A stretch of DNA of 64,000 nucleotides from Bradyrhizobium sp. (GCF_016213215.1 NZ_JACRAW010000077.1:62001-126000), one strand, 5' to 3'; positions 12,305-22,199 are shown, numbered from the stretch's first letter. The notes: generated from the sequence alone by a model not told the origin. Program-made: numbers and translations.

Positions 12305-12359
12305 ACGTCTTTGCGGCGGGTTTTACAGACGTTCATGGCCGGGACAAGCCCGGCCATGA
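12305..12359. repeat. Intergenic nested palindromic element, possibly REP-like
   Basis: Two abutting inverted repeats: acgtct(16 nt)agacgt at 12305-12332 and tcatggccggg-acaag-cccggccatga at 12333-12359; lies between the purF and SDR genes. Confidence 0.6.
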
Positions 12360-12389
12360 GGAAAACGCCCGCTTGTGCGGTGCGACGCG

Positions 12390-13931
12390 TCAGCTCGCCT
12401 CGGCCAGCAACGACAGCTGCCGCGGCTGCGGCTCGGTCTGGGTCTGGTCGGTGAGGTGGGTCGGATAGGCTCCGGTGAAGCAGTGATCCGAGAACTTGGG
12501 ATTGGCGGGATCGCGGCCGGGCTCGCCCATGGCGCGGTACATGCCGTCGATGGAGAGGAAGGCGAGCGAGTCCGCGCCGATGATCTCGCGCATCTCTTCC
12601 AGCGAGTGGGTCGCGGCGAGCAGCCCGCCGCGATCGGGCAGGTCGATGCCGTAGTAGTCGGGGTAGAGGATCGGCGGCGAGGCAAGACGGAAGTGGACTT
12701 CGCGCGCGCCGGCGTCGCGCATCATGCGCACGATCTTCTTCGAGGTGGTGCCGCGCACCAGCGAGTCGTCGATCAGGATGATGCGCTTGCCGGCAATTGC
12801 CGCGCGGTTCGCCGAATGCTTCATACGCACGCCGGACTCGCGGATGCTCTGCGTCGGCTGGATGAAGGTGCGGCCGACGTAGTGATTGCGGATGATGCCG
12901 AGCTCGAACGGCACGCCGGAATGCTGGCTGTAGCCGACGGCGGCAGGCACGCCGGAGTCCGGCACCGGCACCACCACGTCGATGTCGACGTGGCTTTCCC
13001 TGGCTAGCTGTGCACCGAAGGCCTTGCGCACCTCGTAGACCGAGCGCCCGTGCACGATCGAATCCGGGCGCGCGAAATAGATGTATTCGAAAATGCAGGG
13101 CCGCGGCGCGATCGGCGGGAACGGCTTGTGAATGTCCTGGCCGTGCTCGTCGAAGACGATGACCTCCCCGGGTTCGATGTCGCGGATGTAGTGTGCGCCG
13201 ATGATGTCGAGCGCGCAGGTCTCAGAAGTCAGGATCGGACAGCCGTCGAGCTCGCCGAGCACCAGCGGACGGATGCCGCGGGGGTCGCGGGCGCCGATCA
13301 GTTTCTTGTTGGTCAGTGACACCAGCGCATAGGCACCCTCGATGGCGCGCAACGCTTCGATGTAGCGTTCGATGAAACGGCTGCGCCTGGAATTCGCGAC
13401 CAGATGCAGGATGACCTCGGTGTCCGTCGTCGACTGCATGATGGAGCCGCTGCGCACGAGTTCGCGGCGCAGCGTCAGGCCGTTGGTGAGGTTGCCGTTG
13501 TGGGCGACCGCAAGCCCGCCGGCGTTCAGTTCGGCAAACAGCGGCTGAACGTTGCGCAGGATGGTGGCGCCGGTTGTTGAATAGCGCACGTGACCGACCG
13601 CGACAGTGCCCGGCAGGCGATCGATAACCTCGCGGCGGGAGAAGGTGTCGCCGACCAGGCCGAGCCGGCGTTCGGAATGAAACCTGGTTCCATCGAAGGA
13701 AACGATGCCGGCGGCCTCCTGGCCGCGGTGCTGAAGCGCGTGCAGGCCCAGCGCGGTGATCGCGGCGGCGTCGGGATGCCCGTAGATGCCGAACACGCCG
13801 CACTCCTCGCGCAACGTGTCGCCGTCCAGGTCGTCGTGTCCTTCCCGCGGTGCCGGCCCGAGGTCGAGATCAAGCTGGGCGTTCAGGTCAGGGTTCTCTG
13901 TCTTGTCCATCGCGCCTCTCTTTGGGCCCAA
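12390..13931 (-). CDS. purF: Amidophosphoribosyltransferase
   Basis: CGVFGIYGHPDAAAITALGLHALQHRGQEAAGI Ntn glutaminase domain and PRTase motif IILIDDSLVRGTTSKKIV. Confidence 0.97.
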   Translation of the reverse strand: MGPKRGAMDKTENPDLNAQLDLDLGPAPREGHDDLDGDTLREECGVFGIYGHPDAAAITALGLHALQHRGQEAAGIVSFDGTRFHSERRLGLVGDTFSRREVIDRLPGTVAVGHVRYSTTGATILRNVQPLFAELNAGGLAVAHNGNLTNGLTLRRELVRSGSIMQSTTDTEVILHLVANSRRSRFIERYIEALRAIEGAYALVSLTNKKLIGARDPRGIRPLVLGELDGCPILTSETCALDIIGAHYIRDIEPGEVIVFDEHGQDIHKPFPPIAPRPCIFEYIYFARPDSIVHGRSVYEVRKAFGAQLARESHVDIDVVVPVPDSGVPAAVGYSQHSGVPFELGIIRNHYVGRTFIQPTQSIRESGVRMKHSANRAAIAGKRIILIDDSLVRGTTSKKIVRMMRDAGAREVHFRLASPPILYPDYYGIDLPDRGGLLAATHSLEEMREIIGADSLAFLSIDGMYRAMGEPGRDPANPKFSDHCFTGAYPTHLTDQTQTEPQPRQLSLLAEAS

Positions 13932-13932
13932 G

Positions 13933-14562
13933 TCAACGCGCCGCGGGTTTCTCGATCAGCTTCTTGAGGCTGTCACGAGCGGGTCTACTGTACCCTTCGC
14001 CGCCGCCTGTAGGCGAGGGCTCGGTATCAGCTTGATCGTCATCTGGTTTGTTTTTCTTGAATCTCTTCAAGATGGTGTTCTCGGGGTCGTCCGGCAAGAG
14101 CGACATCAGCCAGTCCCCGGTTCCCTGCAGCACCACCCTTGATTTCGCGCCGGTCACCCAGTCCGGGCGCTGCTTCTCCGGCACCAGCCAGCTGAAGAAC
14201 AGGAATGCGACCACGATGATCAGGAGGCCGCGGGCCAGCCCGAACAGGAAGCCAAGGGTACGATCCAGCGCCCCGATCCGGGAATCCAGGATCATGTCGG
14301 ATATGCGCACTGTGATGATCGAGACCAAAATCAGGGTACCGACGAACACGCCGGCCACCACCACGACGCTCGCGACCGTGTCGTTGTTGAAATAGGTCTT
14401 GGCCGTCGGCAGCAGCTTGGAGAACGAGTACAGGGTGACAATGGCGGCGGCGCCCCAGGCCGCGATCGACAGGATTTCGCGCATGAAGCCGCGCACCATG
14501 GCGAGCAGGCCCGAGATCAGCATCACACCGAGCAGGATCAGGTCGAGGATGGTTATCGGCAT
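13933..14562 (-). CDS. CvpA family protein
   Basis: MPITILDLILLGVMLISGLLAMVRGFMREILSIAAWGAAA, multi-TM, directly upstream of purF on the same strand. Confidence 0.9.
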   Translation of the reverse strand: MPITILDLILLGVMLISGLLAMVRGFMREILSIAAWGAAAIVTLYSFSKLLPTAKTYFNNDTVASVVVVAGVFVGTLILVSIITVRISDMILDSRIGALDRTLGFLFGLARGLLIIVVAFLFFSWLVPEKQRPDWVTGAKSRVVLQGTGDWLMSLLPDDPENTILKRFKKNKPDDDQADTEPSPTGGGEGYSRPARDSLKKLIEKPAAR

Positions 14563-14728
14563 CTGCTGGCTTGGTCCGCTCGTATTCTCGGGGCTTTCGC
14601 GAATCGCCTTGTCGGCCCCACCCTAACTGAGGGCCAGACCGTGCTCCCGGCAAGGTCGGAACCGCGTCATCCCGTGCTGCTTTGTGTGGCCGTTGTATAG
14701 CGGCGGGGGCCGGGTCCGTCACGCCCGG

Positions 14729-16189
14729 CTAGCCTTCCTGACGGCGGAATCTCGCAGGTGTGGCATTTTTCTCGCCCGCCGTGCCTTCCTGGCCTGGCCT
14801 GCGGGAGCCGCGGGCGGCGATCTCGGCAACCAGGGTGGTGAGCCCGCCGACGGCGTTCAGCGCCAGCCCGGCATCGCTCCCGACCTCGCCACGGGCCGAT
14901 TCGGGCAGTATCGCGCGGCCGAAACCGAGCTTGGCCGCCTCCTTCAGCCGGGCGGCGGTCTGAGCCACCGGCCGGACCGCGCCGGACAGCGAAACCTCGC
15001 CGAAATAGACGGCGTCCGTCGGCAAGGGAGCATTAACCAGCGATGAAACCAGGGCCGCCGCGGCGGCGAGGTCCGCCGCCGGTTCCTGAATCCTGAGGCC
15101 TCCGGCGACGTTCAGATAGACGTCGTGGCCGGACAACTTGACCCCGCAATGGGCCTCGAGCACCGCCAGCACCATGGAGAGACGGCTGGGGTCCCAGCCC
15201 ACCACCGCACGTCGCGGCGTGCCGAGCGAGGTCGGGGCGACCAGCGCCTGCAATTCGACCAGCACCGGGCGGGTGCCTTCAATGCCGGCGAATACCGCAG
15301 TGCCGGGCGTACCGAGATCGCGCTCGGACAGGAAGAGCTCGGACGGATTGGTGACCTCGCGCAGGCCGAGGCCCGTCATCTCGAACACGCCGATCTCGTC
15401 GGTCGGGCCGAAGCGGTTCTTCACCGCGCGCAGGATGCGGAATTGCTGCGAACCTTCGCCCTCGAATGACAGCACTGCATCGACCATGTGCTCGACGACG
15501 CGGGGACCGGCAATCTGGCCGTCCTTGGTGACGTGTCCGACCAGGATGATTGCCGCGCCCGACTTCTTGGCGAAGCGGATCAGCGCCTGGGCCGAGGCGC
15601 GCACCTGTGTGACCGTGCCGGGCGCCGATTCCACGGTGTCGGTCCACATGGTCTGTATCGAGTCGATCACGATCAGCCGCGGCACCGTTCCGTCGGACAA
15701 CGTGGCGATGATGTCCTCGACGGAGGTTTCGGCGGCGAGCTGCACCGGCGCGTTGGAGAGCCCTAACCGCTCGGCCCGCAGCCGCACCTGCGCGACCGCT
15801 TCTTCGCCGGAGATGTAGACGACGCGATGGCCGGCCCGCGCCAGCATGCTGGTCGCCTGGGTCAGGAGCGTCGACTTGCCGATGCCGGGGTCCCCGCCGA
15901 CGAGCAGGACCGAGCCGCGGACAAAGCCGCCACCCGTGACGCGGTCGAGCTCGGTCATGCCGGAAGCAAGGCGAGGGGCGTCCTGGCTCTTGCCGCTAAG
16001 GCTCTCCAGCGCAAACGTCCGGCCCTTGCGCCTGGAGCGGATCGAGACCGGCACCGAGGTCGCCGAATCCTCCTCCGCGAGCGTATTCCACTCGCCGCAG
16101 GCGTCGCATTTGCCCTGCCAGCGGTTATAGGCCGCGCCGCAGCTCTGACAGACGAAGGAGGCGGTGGATTTGGCCATCGAAACGATCAA
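14729..16189 (-). CDS. radA: DNA repair protein RadA
   Basis: Zinc finger CQSCGAAYNRWQGKCDACGEWNT, Walker A GGDPGIGKST, RadA KNRFGPTDEIGVFEM and Lon-like C-terminal domain. Confidence 0.96.
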   Translation of the reverse strand: MIVSMAKSTASFVCQSCGAAYNRWQGKCDACGEWNTLAEEDSATSVPVSIRSRRKGRTFALESLSGKSQDAPRLASGMTELDRVTGGGFVRGSVLLVGGDPGIGKSTLLTQATSMLARAGHRVVYISGEEAVAQVRLRAERLGLSNAPVQLAAETSVEDIIATLSDGTVPRLIVIDSIQTMWTDTVESAPGTVTQVRASAQALIRFAKKSGAAIILVGHVTKDGQIAGPRVVEHMVDAVLSFEGEGSQQFRILRAVKNRFGPTDEIGVFEMTGLGLREVTNPSELFLSERDLGTPGTAVFAGIEGTRPVLVELQALVAPTSLGTPRRAVVGWDPSRLSMVLAVLEAHCGVKLSGHDVYLNVAGGLRIQEPAADLAAAAALVSSLVNAPLPTDAVYFGEVSLSGAVRPVAQTAARLKEAAKLGFGRAILPESARGEVGSDAGLALNAVGGLTTLVAEIAARGSRRPGQEGTAGEKNATPARFRRQEG

Positions 16190-16481
16190 TCGCCGTTGCG
16201 TTGAATTGATTTCATCTTGGCTTCTTCTTGCCTGTGATCACCCTTCATAACTTCTCACCCCCACGAGCGCGGCAACAGCCGTTGTGGCGACCCCCATACC
16301 GGCTCCCGCCCAGCCAAGTGCAGCCACAGCTTGTTGAACTTAGCAACTCTGTCGGGGTCGTGGGCGAGCTCCGCGCCTCGCGATTCGTCAAGCTGGCGGC
16401 GCTGCGAAGCTAAGGCGCTTGCGCCGCGGTTTCTATCTGGAATTGGGAGCATAGGCCCAAATTTCGTCGCGTGCATTCCGC

Positions 16482-17366
16482 TTACTTCACCGAGACGAAC
16501 GGTACCGCCGAGCCCGGTACCATCGTGGTCGGCAGCACGCCGTTCCAGCGTTCGGCCTGCACCAAGGTGACCAGGTTGGGGTTGGAGCCTAGCGCCTTGG
16601 CACGGGCTTCGATTGCGGCGGCTTCGGCTTCGCCCACGATCCTGATGTTCGAGGCCCTGGCTTCGCCGTTCAGTCGGGTGGCATCGGCCTGGGCCTGCGC
16701 TTCGGCGCGGATGGCGTTGGCTTTTGCGGTTGCTTGCGTCACCGTGATTTGCGCCTGCACCTTTTCGCGCTCGGCGTTCTGCTGCAGTTTCTGTACCTCG
16801 ACCTCGGCCAGCATGCGCTGCTCGATCGAATGCAGATAGTTCTGGCTGAACTCGATATTTTCCAGCTGTACGCTCTCGATCACGATCATCGGATCATCCT
16901 TCAAGGTCTCCGTAATGGCCTCCTTGATCGCGCTGTTGAGCGCGCCACGCTCTTGAATGGCCTTCACCGCGGTGTAGCGGCCGAACACGACCTTTACCTG
17001 CTGGTGGACCACAGGGCTGACAACCTGATTGACCGCCGCGTCCAGCTGGCCGAACTTGGCGTAGAGATCGGCAACCTTCTCCGGCGCGGCGCGCAACGTC
17101 ACGCTGATCTTCAGGTCGGCCGGTTGCTGATCGTAGGAGTAGGAGTTCATCTTGTCCCATGTATAGGTCGCGGTCTTGACGCTGACCTTCTCGACACTGT
17201 CCATGACCGGAATCTTGAAGCCAAGCCCCGGCTGGGCGGTGCCGACCACGGCGCCGTTGCGCAAGATGACGCCGCGCTCGGTCTGATCGACGGTGTACCA
17301 GCTTCCGACCGCAATGATGAGGATGATAAGGATGGCGAAGACGCCTCCGATGATGCTCCGGTTCAT
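16482..17366 (-). CDS. SPFH/Band 7/prohibitin family membrane protein
   Basis: MNRSIIGGVFAILIILIIAVGSWYTVDQTERGVILRNGAV then SPFH domain; coiled-coil EVQKLQQNAEREKVQAQITVTQATAKANAIRAEAQAQA. Start moved inside ORF 16482..17528. Confidence 0.88.
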   Translation of the reverse strand: MNRSIIGGVFAILIILIIAVGSWYTVDQTERGVILRNGAVVGTAQPGLGFKIPVMDSVEKVSVKTATYTWDKMNSYSYDQQPADLKISVTLRAAPEKVADLYAKFGQLDAAVNQVVSPVVHQQVKVVFGRYTAVKAIQERGALNSAIKEAITETLKDDPMIVIESVQLENIEFSQNYLHSIEQRMLAEVEVQKLQQNAEREKVQAQITVTQATAKANAIRAEAQAQADATRLNGEARASNIRIVGEAEAAAIEARAKALGSNPNLVTLVQAERWNGVLPTTMVPGSAVPFVSVK

Positions 17367-17765
17367 GTATTCTCCCGATGAAAACGACTCAAGAACGGCT
17401 CCAAGCTGCCATCTTTCGCAGGCCGTTACGAACGCTGTGACACGCGTCACTTCGTCGGTGCAACCAGAGCTCTGGTTCAGGCTGTGACAATGAGACAGCA
17501 ACGATTCTAGAAGGTTGCCGCCGACCAAAATAGCGACGCCCCGGCGCCCGGCATGATGCCGTCATGACCAGGCGGAACATGTCGGGCTTTGTTGTTGCCT
17601 CATGGTTCGAGACGGCGCTGTCGCGCCTGCTCACCATGAGCGGCAAGCAGCGTTGGTTAACAAGCGATTTCGAGAAAGGCAAGAATGCCCGGTTTCGCGG
17701 GGCGTTATCCTTAGAATTTGAAGCGTATTCGTCGCTCGCCAACTCAAAGAACTTGAGAAGCGACG

Positions 17766-18077
17766 ATGGAACGACAGTCCTTTTCCGCGCTCGATCACCA
17801 TGCCGTGCTGTCCGGGGCCGACGACGGCTTCCCATGGTTCGCAGGCGCGATGCTTGCCCTTGAATCCTGCGACGTGATGCGCATGCGTCTCGAGAAACTC
17901 GCCCACGCCGATGAGGAGGCCGAGCAGGAGGCCGTCCTGATGATGGGCGAGAAGTTCGCCGCGGCCTATGAGGCCGTGTCAGGCTGGCTCGCGGGCGCCA
18001 CGCCTGCAGCCATTATCGACCGTTATCGCGAATACGTCGCCGCGAACGCGAGGCGGCTTTCCGCCGATCATCACTAG
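17766..18077 (+). CDS. Conserved-looking hypothetical protein (103 aa)
   Basis: Intact ORF with coding-like composition (MERQSFSALDHHAVLSGADDGFPWFAGAMLALESCDVM); 4-nt convergent overlap with xth. Confidence 0.6.
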   Translation: MERQSFSALDHHAVLSGADDGFPWFAGAMLALESCDVMRMRLEKLAHADEEAEQEAVLMMGEKFAAAYEAVSGWLAGATPAAIIDRYREYVAANARRLSADHH

Positions 18078-18844
18078 CTCAGGATCGCCCAGGCAGGGGC
18101 GTGGTCGCTGGCACCTTGCTCGCCGCGGATCTTGCGGTCGACGCCGGCCTTCACCAGGCGCGCGGCAAGCAATGGGCTGAGCAGCAGGTGATCGAGTCGC
18201 AGGCCGGCGTCTCGCTCCCAGCGGTTACGCTTGTAGTCCCAGAAGGTGTACATCGGCTTTGACGGGTGGAGGGTGCGGATGGCATCGCACCAGCCTTGCG
18301 CAACCAGCGACTTGAACGCCGCTCGGCTCTTCGGCTGCACCAACGCATCCTTGTCCCAGGATCGCGTTGGGTAGATGTCGAGCTCGGTCGGCGCGACGTT
18401 GTAATCGCCGGCGAGCACGACCGGTACCTCTTGCTTGATGAACTTTGCAGCATGCAGGCGCAGCCGCCTGAACCAGTCGAGCTTGTACTCGAATTTTGGT
18501 CCGGGCTGAGGATTGCCGTTCGGCAGATAAATGCTGGTGACAATGATGCCGTTGACGGCGGCTTCAATATAGCGCGCCTGCTTATCGTGCCGATCGCCGG
18601 GCAGTTCGTCACGGATCAGCACCGGCTCGGCATTGCGCGCGAGGATGGCAACCCCGTTCCAGGTCTTCTGCCCGCTCCACACCGCGCCATAGCCGGCCTT
18701 CGCGATGGGTGATGCCGGAAATTCATCGTCGCTGGCCTTCAATTCCTGCAGCGCCACAGCGTCGGGCTTTGCCGTCCGCAGCCAGCGCAACAGGTTCGGC
18801 AGGCGCCGGTTGACGTTATTGATGTTGAATGTCGCAATCTTCAT
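18074..18844 (-). CDS. xth: Exodeoxyribonuclease III family (AP endonuclease)
   Basis: MKIATFNINNVNRRLPNLLRWLRTAKPDAVALQELK, GDYNVAPTELD, LDHLLLSPLL, SDHAPAWA. Start corrected from 19120. Confidence 0.93.
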   Translation of the reverse strand: MKIATFNINNVNRRLPNLLRWLRTAKPDAVALQELKASDDEFPASPIAKAGYGAVWSGQKTWNGVAILARNAEPVLIRDELPGDRHDKQARYIEAAVNGIIVTSIYLPNGNPQPGPKFEYKLDWFRRLRLHAAKFIKQEVPVVLAGDYNVAPTELDIYPTRSWDKDALVQPKSRAAFKSLVAQGWCDAIRTLHPSKPMYTFWDYKRNRWERDAGLRLDHLLLSPLLAARLVKAGVDRKIRGEQGASDHAPAWAILS

Positions 18845-18883
18845 GTAGAGCTGACGCCGTTGCTCCCCTGAATCGGAGATCCC

Positions 18884-19123
18884 ATGTCGAAACTGAGTTT
18901 TGCGGCCATCGTGTTCGTCATCGGATTTTCCGGATCCGTTGCTGCGCAGAGTTCCGACCAGCGCGGCGTATGCAAGGCCGACTACGACAAGCACTGCGCC
19001 GGTATCGCGCCAGGGGGAGGTCGCGTTGTCGCGTGCCTGAACCAGCAGCGTACCCAGCTCAGCGACGCCTGCAAGAAGGCGATTGACAGCAAGAAGGCGA
19101 TTGACAGCAGGAAGGCGCAATAA
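18884..19123 (+). CDS. Small secreted cysteine-rich-repeat protein
   Basis: Signal peptide MSKLSFAAIVFVIGFSGSVAAQ, then GVCKADYDKHCAGIAPGGGRVVACLNQQRTQLSDACKKAI matching the GLG1/FGFR cysteine-rich-repeat pattern; C-terminal KKAIDS duplication. Confidence 0.75.
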   Translation: MSKLSFAAIVFVIGFSGSVAAQSSDQRGVCKADYDKHCAGIAPGGGRVVACLNQQRTQLSDACKKAIDSKKAIDSRKAQ

Positions 19124-19128
19124 TCAGT

Positions 19129-20361
19129 TCAGTCGGACGGCGCGGGAGCGACAGCCGGTGCCGGTTCAGCCGGAGTTTCCGCATTGCCGCCTTTGTAAAT
19201 CCGCGCAAAGCGCGGACCGAGGCTCGTCAGCACCTCATACGCGATCGTGCCGAAATGATGCGCGAGCTCGTCGACGGTAATGCCTTCGCCGATCAGGGTC
19301 GCCATATGGCCGCGCCGCGCCGCGTTCGGCGGCAGGTCGGTGATGTCGACGGCCATCAGGTCCATCGAGATACGTCCCGCGATCGGACAGCGCTTGCCGG
19401 CGATCACGACTTCGGCACCGCGGGTGCCATCATTGGCGCTGGCCGCGCGGAAGTAGCCGTCGGCATAACCCGTGGCGATGATGGCAAGCCTGGTCGGACG
19501 GCGCGCGGTCCAGGTGCCGCCATAGCCCACGGTCTCGCCGCGGTCGATATTGCGGATCTGAATGATGCGCGCCTTCAGCTCGACGACCGGCTGCATCGGA
19601 TTGTCAGCTTCCGGCGTGGGATTGACGCCGTAAAGCGCGGCCCCCGCACGCACCAGATCGAACTGGAACGACGCGCCGAGATAGATGCCGGAGGAGTTCG
19701 ACAGTGAGGCCGGTACTCCCGTGAACTCGCTGGCAATCTGGCGAAAGGCTGCAAGCTGTCTGGCGTTAACCGGGTTGTTGAGCAGCTCGGCGGCGACGAG
19801 ATGGCTCACCAGCAGGGTGATGCCATGGTCGCCGGCATGGATTCGGGGAATGATGGCCTGCGCCTCCGCGATGGTGAGGCCGAGCCGGTTCATGCCGGTG
19901 TCGATATGGATCGCTGCCCCGCCCGACCAGCCGGTGCGGCGGCAGAACACGTCCCACTCGGCGAGCTCGTTGAGGTCGCCGATGACCGGTTTGCAGTCGT
20001 TCTTGGCGTAATAGTCGCCGGTGTTCTGGAAATACCCGTTCAGCACGTAAATGGCCGCTGACGGCGCAGCGGCGCGCGCGAGGCGCGCTTCTTCGAGCGT
20101 TGCTACAAAGAATGTCTTGCAGCCGGCCTTGGCGAGCGCGCCGGCGACCGGCGCGATGCCGCAGCCATAGGCGTTGGCCTTGATCACGGCGCCGCATTCG
20201 GCCGGCACCGCGGTCTTCTCGAGCTTGCGCCAGTTGGCGACGATAGCGTCGAGATCGACGGTGAGCACGCCGCCATAGGGGGCCAGTGCCGCGGCCTGGT
20301 TTGCCTCCGGCGACAGGACGCCGCCTTGGGGGATGATCTTCGGGTCGGACGCTATATTCAT
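19129..20361 (-). CDS. alr: Alanine racemase
   Basis: LTVDLDAIVANWRKL...GAVIKANAYGCG PLP-lysine motif; GYGGTW and MDLMAVDIT. Confidence 0.95.
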   Translation of the reverse strand: MNIASDPKIIPQGGVLSPEANQAAALAPYGGVLTVDLDAIVANWRKLEKTAVPAECGAVIKANAYGCGIAPVAGALAKAGCKTFFVATLEEARLARAAAPSAAIYVLNGYFQNTGDYYAKNDCKPVIGDLNELAEWDVFCRRTGWSGGAAIHIDTGMNRLGLTIAEAQAIIPRIHAGDHGITLLVSHLVAAELLNNPVNARQLAAFRQIASEFTGVPASLSNSSGIYLGASFQFDLVRAGAALYGVNPTPEADNPMQPVVELKARIIQIRNIDRGETVGYGGTWTARRPTRLAIIATGYADGYFRAASANDGTRGAEVVIAGKRCPIAGRISMDLMAVDITDLPPNAARRGHMATLIGEGITVDELAHHFGTIAYEVLTSLGPRFARIYKGGNAETPAEPAPAVAPAPSD

Positions 20362-20407
20362 GCGGCCGTTTTACGCGCGGCGGCGGCGCCGTTCAACCGC
20401 GAGGCAT

Positions 20408-21910
20408 TCAATAAATGCGATCGGGCAGCTGGTCGTCATGCGTGAGATCGCCGAAGCGCGTCACCGACGCGTCGAAGTGCAGCTCAACCGTTCCGGTCGG
20501 GCCGTGGCGCTGCTTGCCGATAATGACTTCGGCCTTGCCATGCACCAGCGACATGTCGAGCTGCCATTTCTCGTATTCCGGCGTGCCGGCGCGCGGCTCC
20601 TTGTTCGCGAGGTAGTATTCCTCGCGGAAAACGAACAGCACGACGTCGGCGTCCTGCTCGATCGAGCCGGACTCACGGAGATCGGAGAGTTGCGGCCGTT
20701 TGTCGTCGCGCGACTCGACCTGACGTGAGAGCTGCGACAAGGCAATCACCGGAACGTTCAGCTCTTTTGCGAGCGCCTTGAGGCTGGTGGTGATCTCGGT
20801 GATTTCCTGGACGCGGTTGTCGTTGCCTCGCTTGCCCGACCCCTGCAGCAGCTGGATGTAGTCAATGACGATGAGATCAAGCCCTTTCTGCCGCTTCAGC
20901 CGCCGCGCCCGGGCCATCAGCTGCGCGATCGAAAGGCCGCCGGTTTCGTCGACGAAGAAGGGGAGGGATTGCAGCTCGATCGAGACTTCGCGGATCTTGT
21001 CGAAATCCGCCTCGGAGATGCCGCCGCGGCGAATGTTGCTGGAAGAAATTCCGGTGCGTTCGGCGACGATGCGGGTGGCGAGCTGTTCGGCCGACATTTC
21101 GCAGGAGAAGAAGCCGACCACCCCGCCATTGACCGCCTTCATGGTGCCGTCGGCCTGCACTTCGGCTTCATAGGCCCGGGCAACGTTGTAGGCGATGTTG
21201 GTGGCGAGCGAGGTCTTGCCCATGCCGGGGCGGCCAGCGACGATGATGAGGTCGGAATGCTGCAAGCCGCCCATCTTGGTGTCGAGATCGCGCAGTCCGG
21301 TAGCGATCCCCGACAGCCTTCCCTCGCGCTGGAAGGCCTTGGCAGCCATGTCGACTGCGGTGGTCAGCGCCTGGGAGAACTTCTGGAAGCCGCCGTCGTA
21401 GCGGCCCGACTCGGCAAGTTCATAGAGCCTGCGCTCGGCGTCCTCGATCTGCGCCCTCGGCGCAAAATCGACCGGCGCGTCGTAGGCGACATTGACCATG
21501 TCCTCGCCGATGGTGATCAGGTCGCGCCGCAGCGCCAGGTCGTAGATGGTGCGCCCGTAATCCTGGGCGTTGATAATGGTGGTCGCCTCCGCCGCGAGGC
21601 GTGCGAGGTATTGTCCAACCGTCATGCCGCCGATGTCGGTTTCGGCCGGAAGGAAGGTCTTCAGCGTGACGGGGGTTGCGACCTTGCCCATCCGGATCAG
21701 GCTGCCGGCGGTCTCATAAATGGTCTGGTGCAGCGGCTCGAAGAAGTGCTTCGGCTCCAGGAAGTCCGATACGCGATAGAACGCGTCGTTGTTGACCAGG
21801 ATCGCGCCCAACAGGCTTTGCTCCGCTTCGATGTTGTGCGGCGCGCTCCGATAGGCCGGCGTTGCGGCGTCGGGAGCAAGCTTGAGAACGTTCGAATCGG
21901 TCAAAGCCAT
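20408..21910 (-). CDS. dnaB: Replicative DNA helicase DnaB
   Basis: PHNIEAEQSLLGAIL, Walker A GRPGMGKTSLATNIA, LDLIVIDYIQLLQG, QLSRQVESRDDKRPQLSDLRESGSIEQDADVVLF. Confidence 0.97.
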   Translation of the reverse strand: MALTDSNVLKLAPDAATPAYRSAPHNIEAEQSLLGAILVNNDAFYRVSDFLEPKHFFEPLHQTIYETAGSLIRMGKVATPVTLKTFLPAETDIGGMTVGQYLARLAAEATTIINAQDYGRTIYDLALRRDLITIGEDMVNVAYDAPVDFAPRAQIEDAERRLYELAESGRYDGGFQKFSQALTTAVDMAAKAFQREGRLSGIATGLRDLDTKMGGLQHSDLIIVAGRPGMGKTSLATNIAYNVARAYEAEVQADGTMKAVNGGVVGFFSCEMSAEQLATRIVAERTGISSSNIRRGGISEADFDKIREVSIELQSLPFFVDETGGLSIAQLMARARRLKRQKGLDLIVIDYIQLLQGSGKRGNDNRVQEITEITTSLKALAKELNVPVIALSQLSRQVESRDDKRPQLSDLRESGSIEQDADVVLFVFREEYYLANKEPRAGTPEYEKWQLDMSLVHGKAEVIIGKQRHGPTGTVELHFDASVTRFGDLTHDDQLPDRIY

Positions 21911-22011
21911 TGTCGCAAGTCGATCTGGATCTATTGTCGTTATTGGGATTGCGGGCCGGGGATAAAGCGCCAGTCTAAGGCGCGTCGGAAGCCCTGATGT
22001 GCCTTATGCCC

Positions 22012-22037
22012 GATTCACACAATGGCCAGTGTGAATC
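22012..22037. promoter_or_regulatory. 26-bp perfect-arm palindrome upstream of dnaB (operator or leader hairpin)
   Basis: gattcacac-aatggcca-gtgtgaatc; 9-bp perfect arms about 100 bp upstream of the dnaB start. Confidence 0.5.
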
Positions 22038-22199
22038 TTTGTCTGACGCCCACGTCAACGCTTGACGCCTTTGCTGCCCGGAGCGCGCCGGTTCCCGATC
22101 GCTGCCAGCTCACAAAGCGGGCGAGGGATGAACCTTAACCAGTTCCATTCATACGTACTTAAAGGTGCCTGTGGCACTAGGCAGCCGATCTTCGGCGAG

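Noticed and set aside
16255-16476. 73-aa minus-strand ORF near the SPFH gene
   Set aside because: Not recognisable as a family; kept only as a possible decayed remnant in a finding, not as a CDS.
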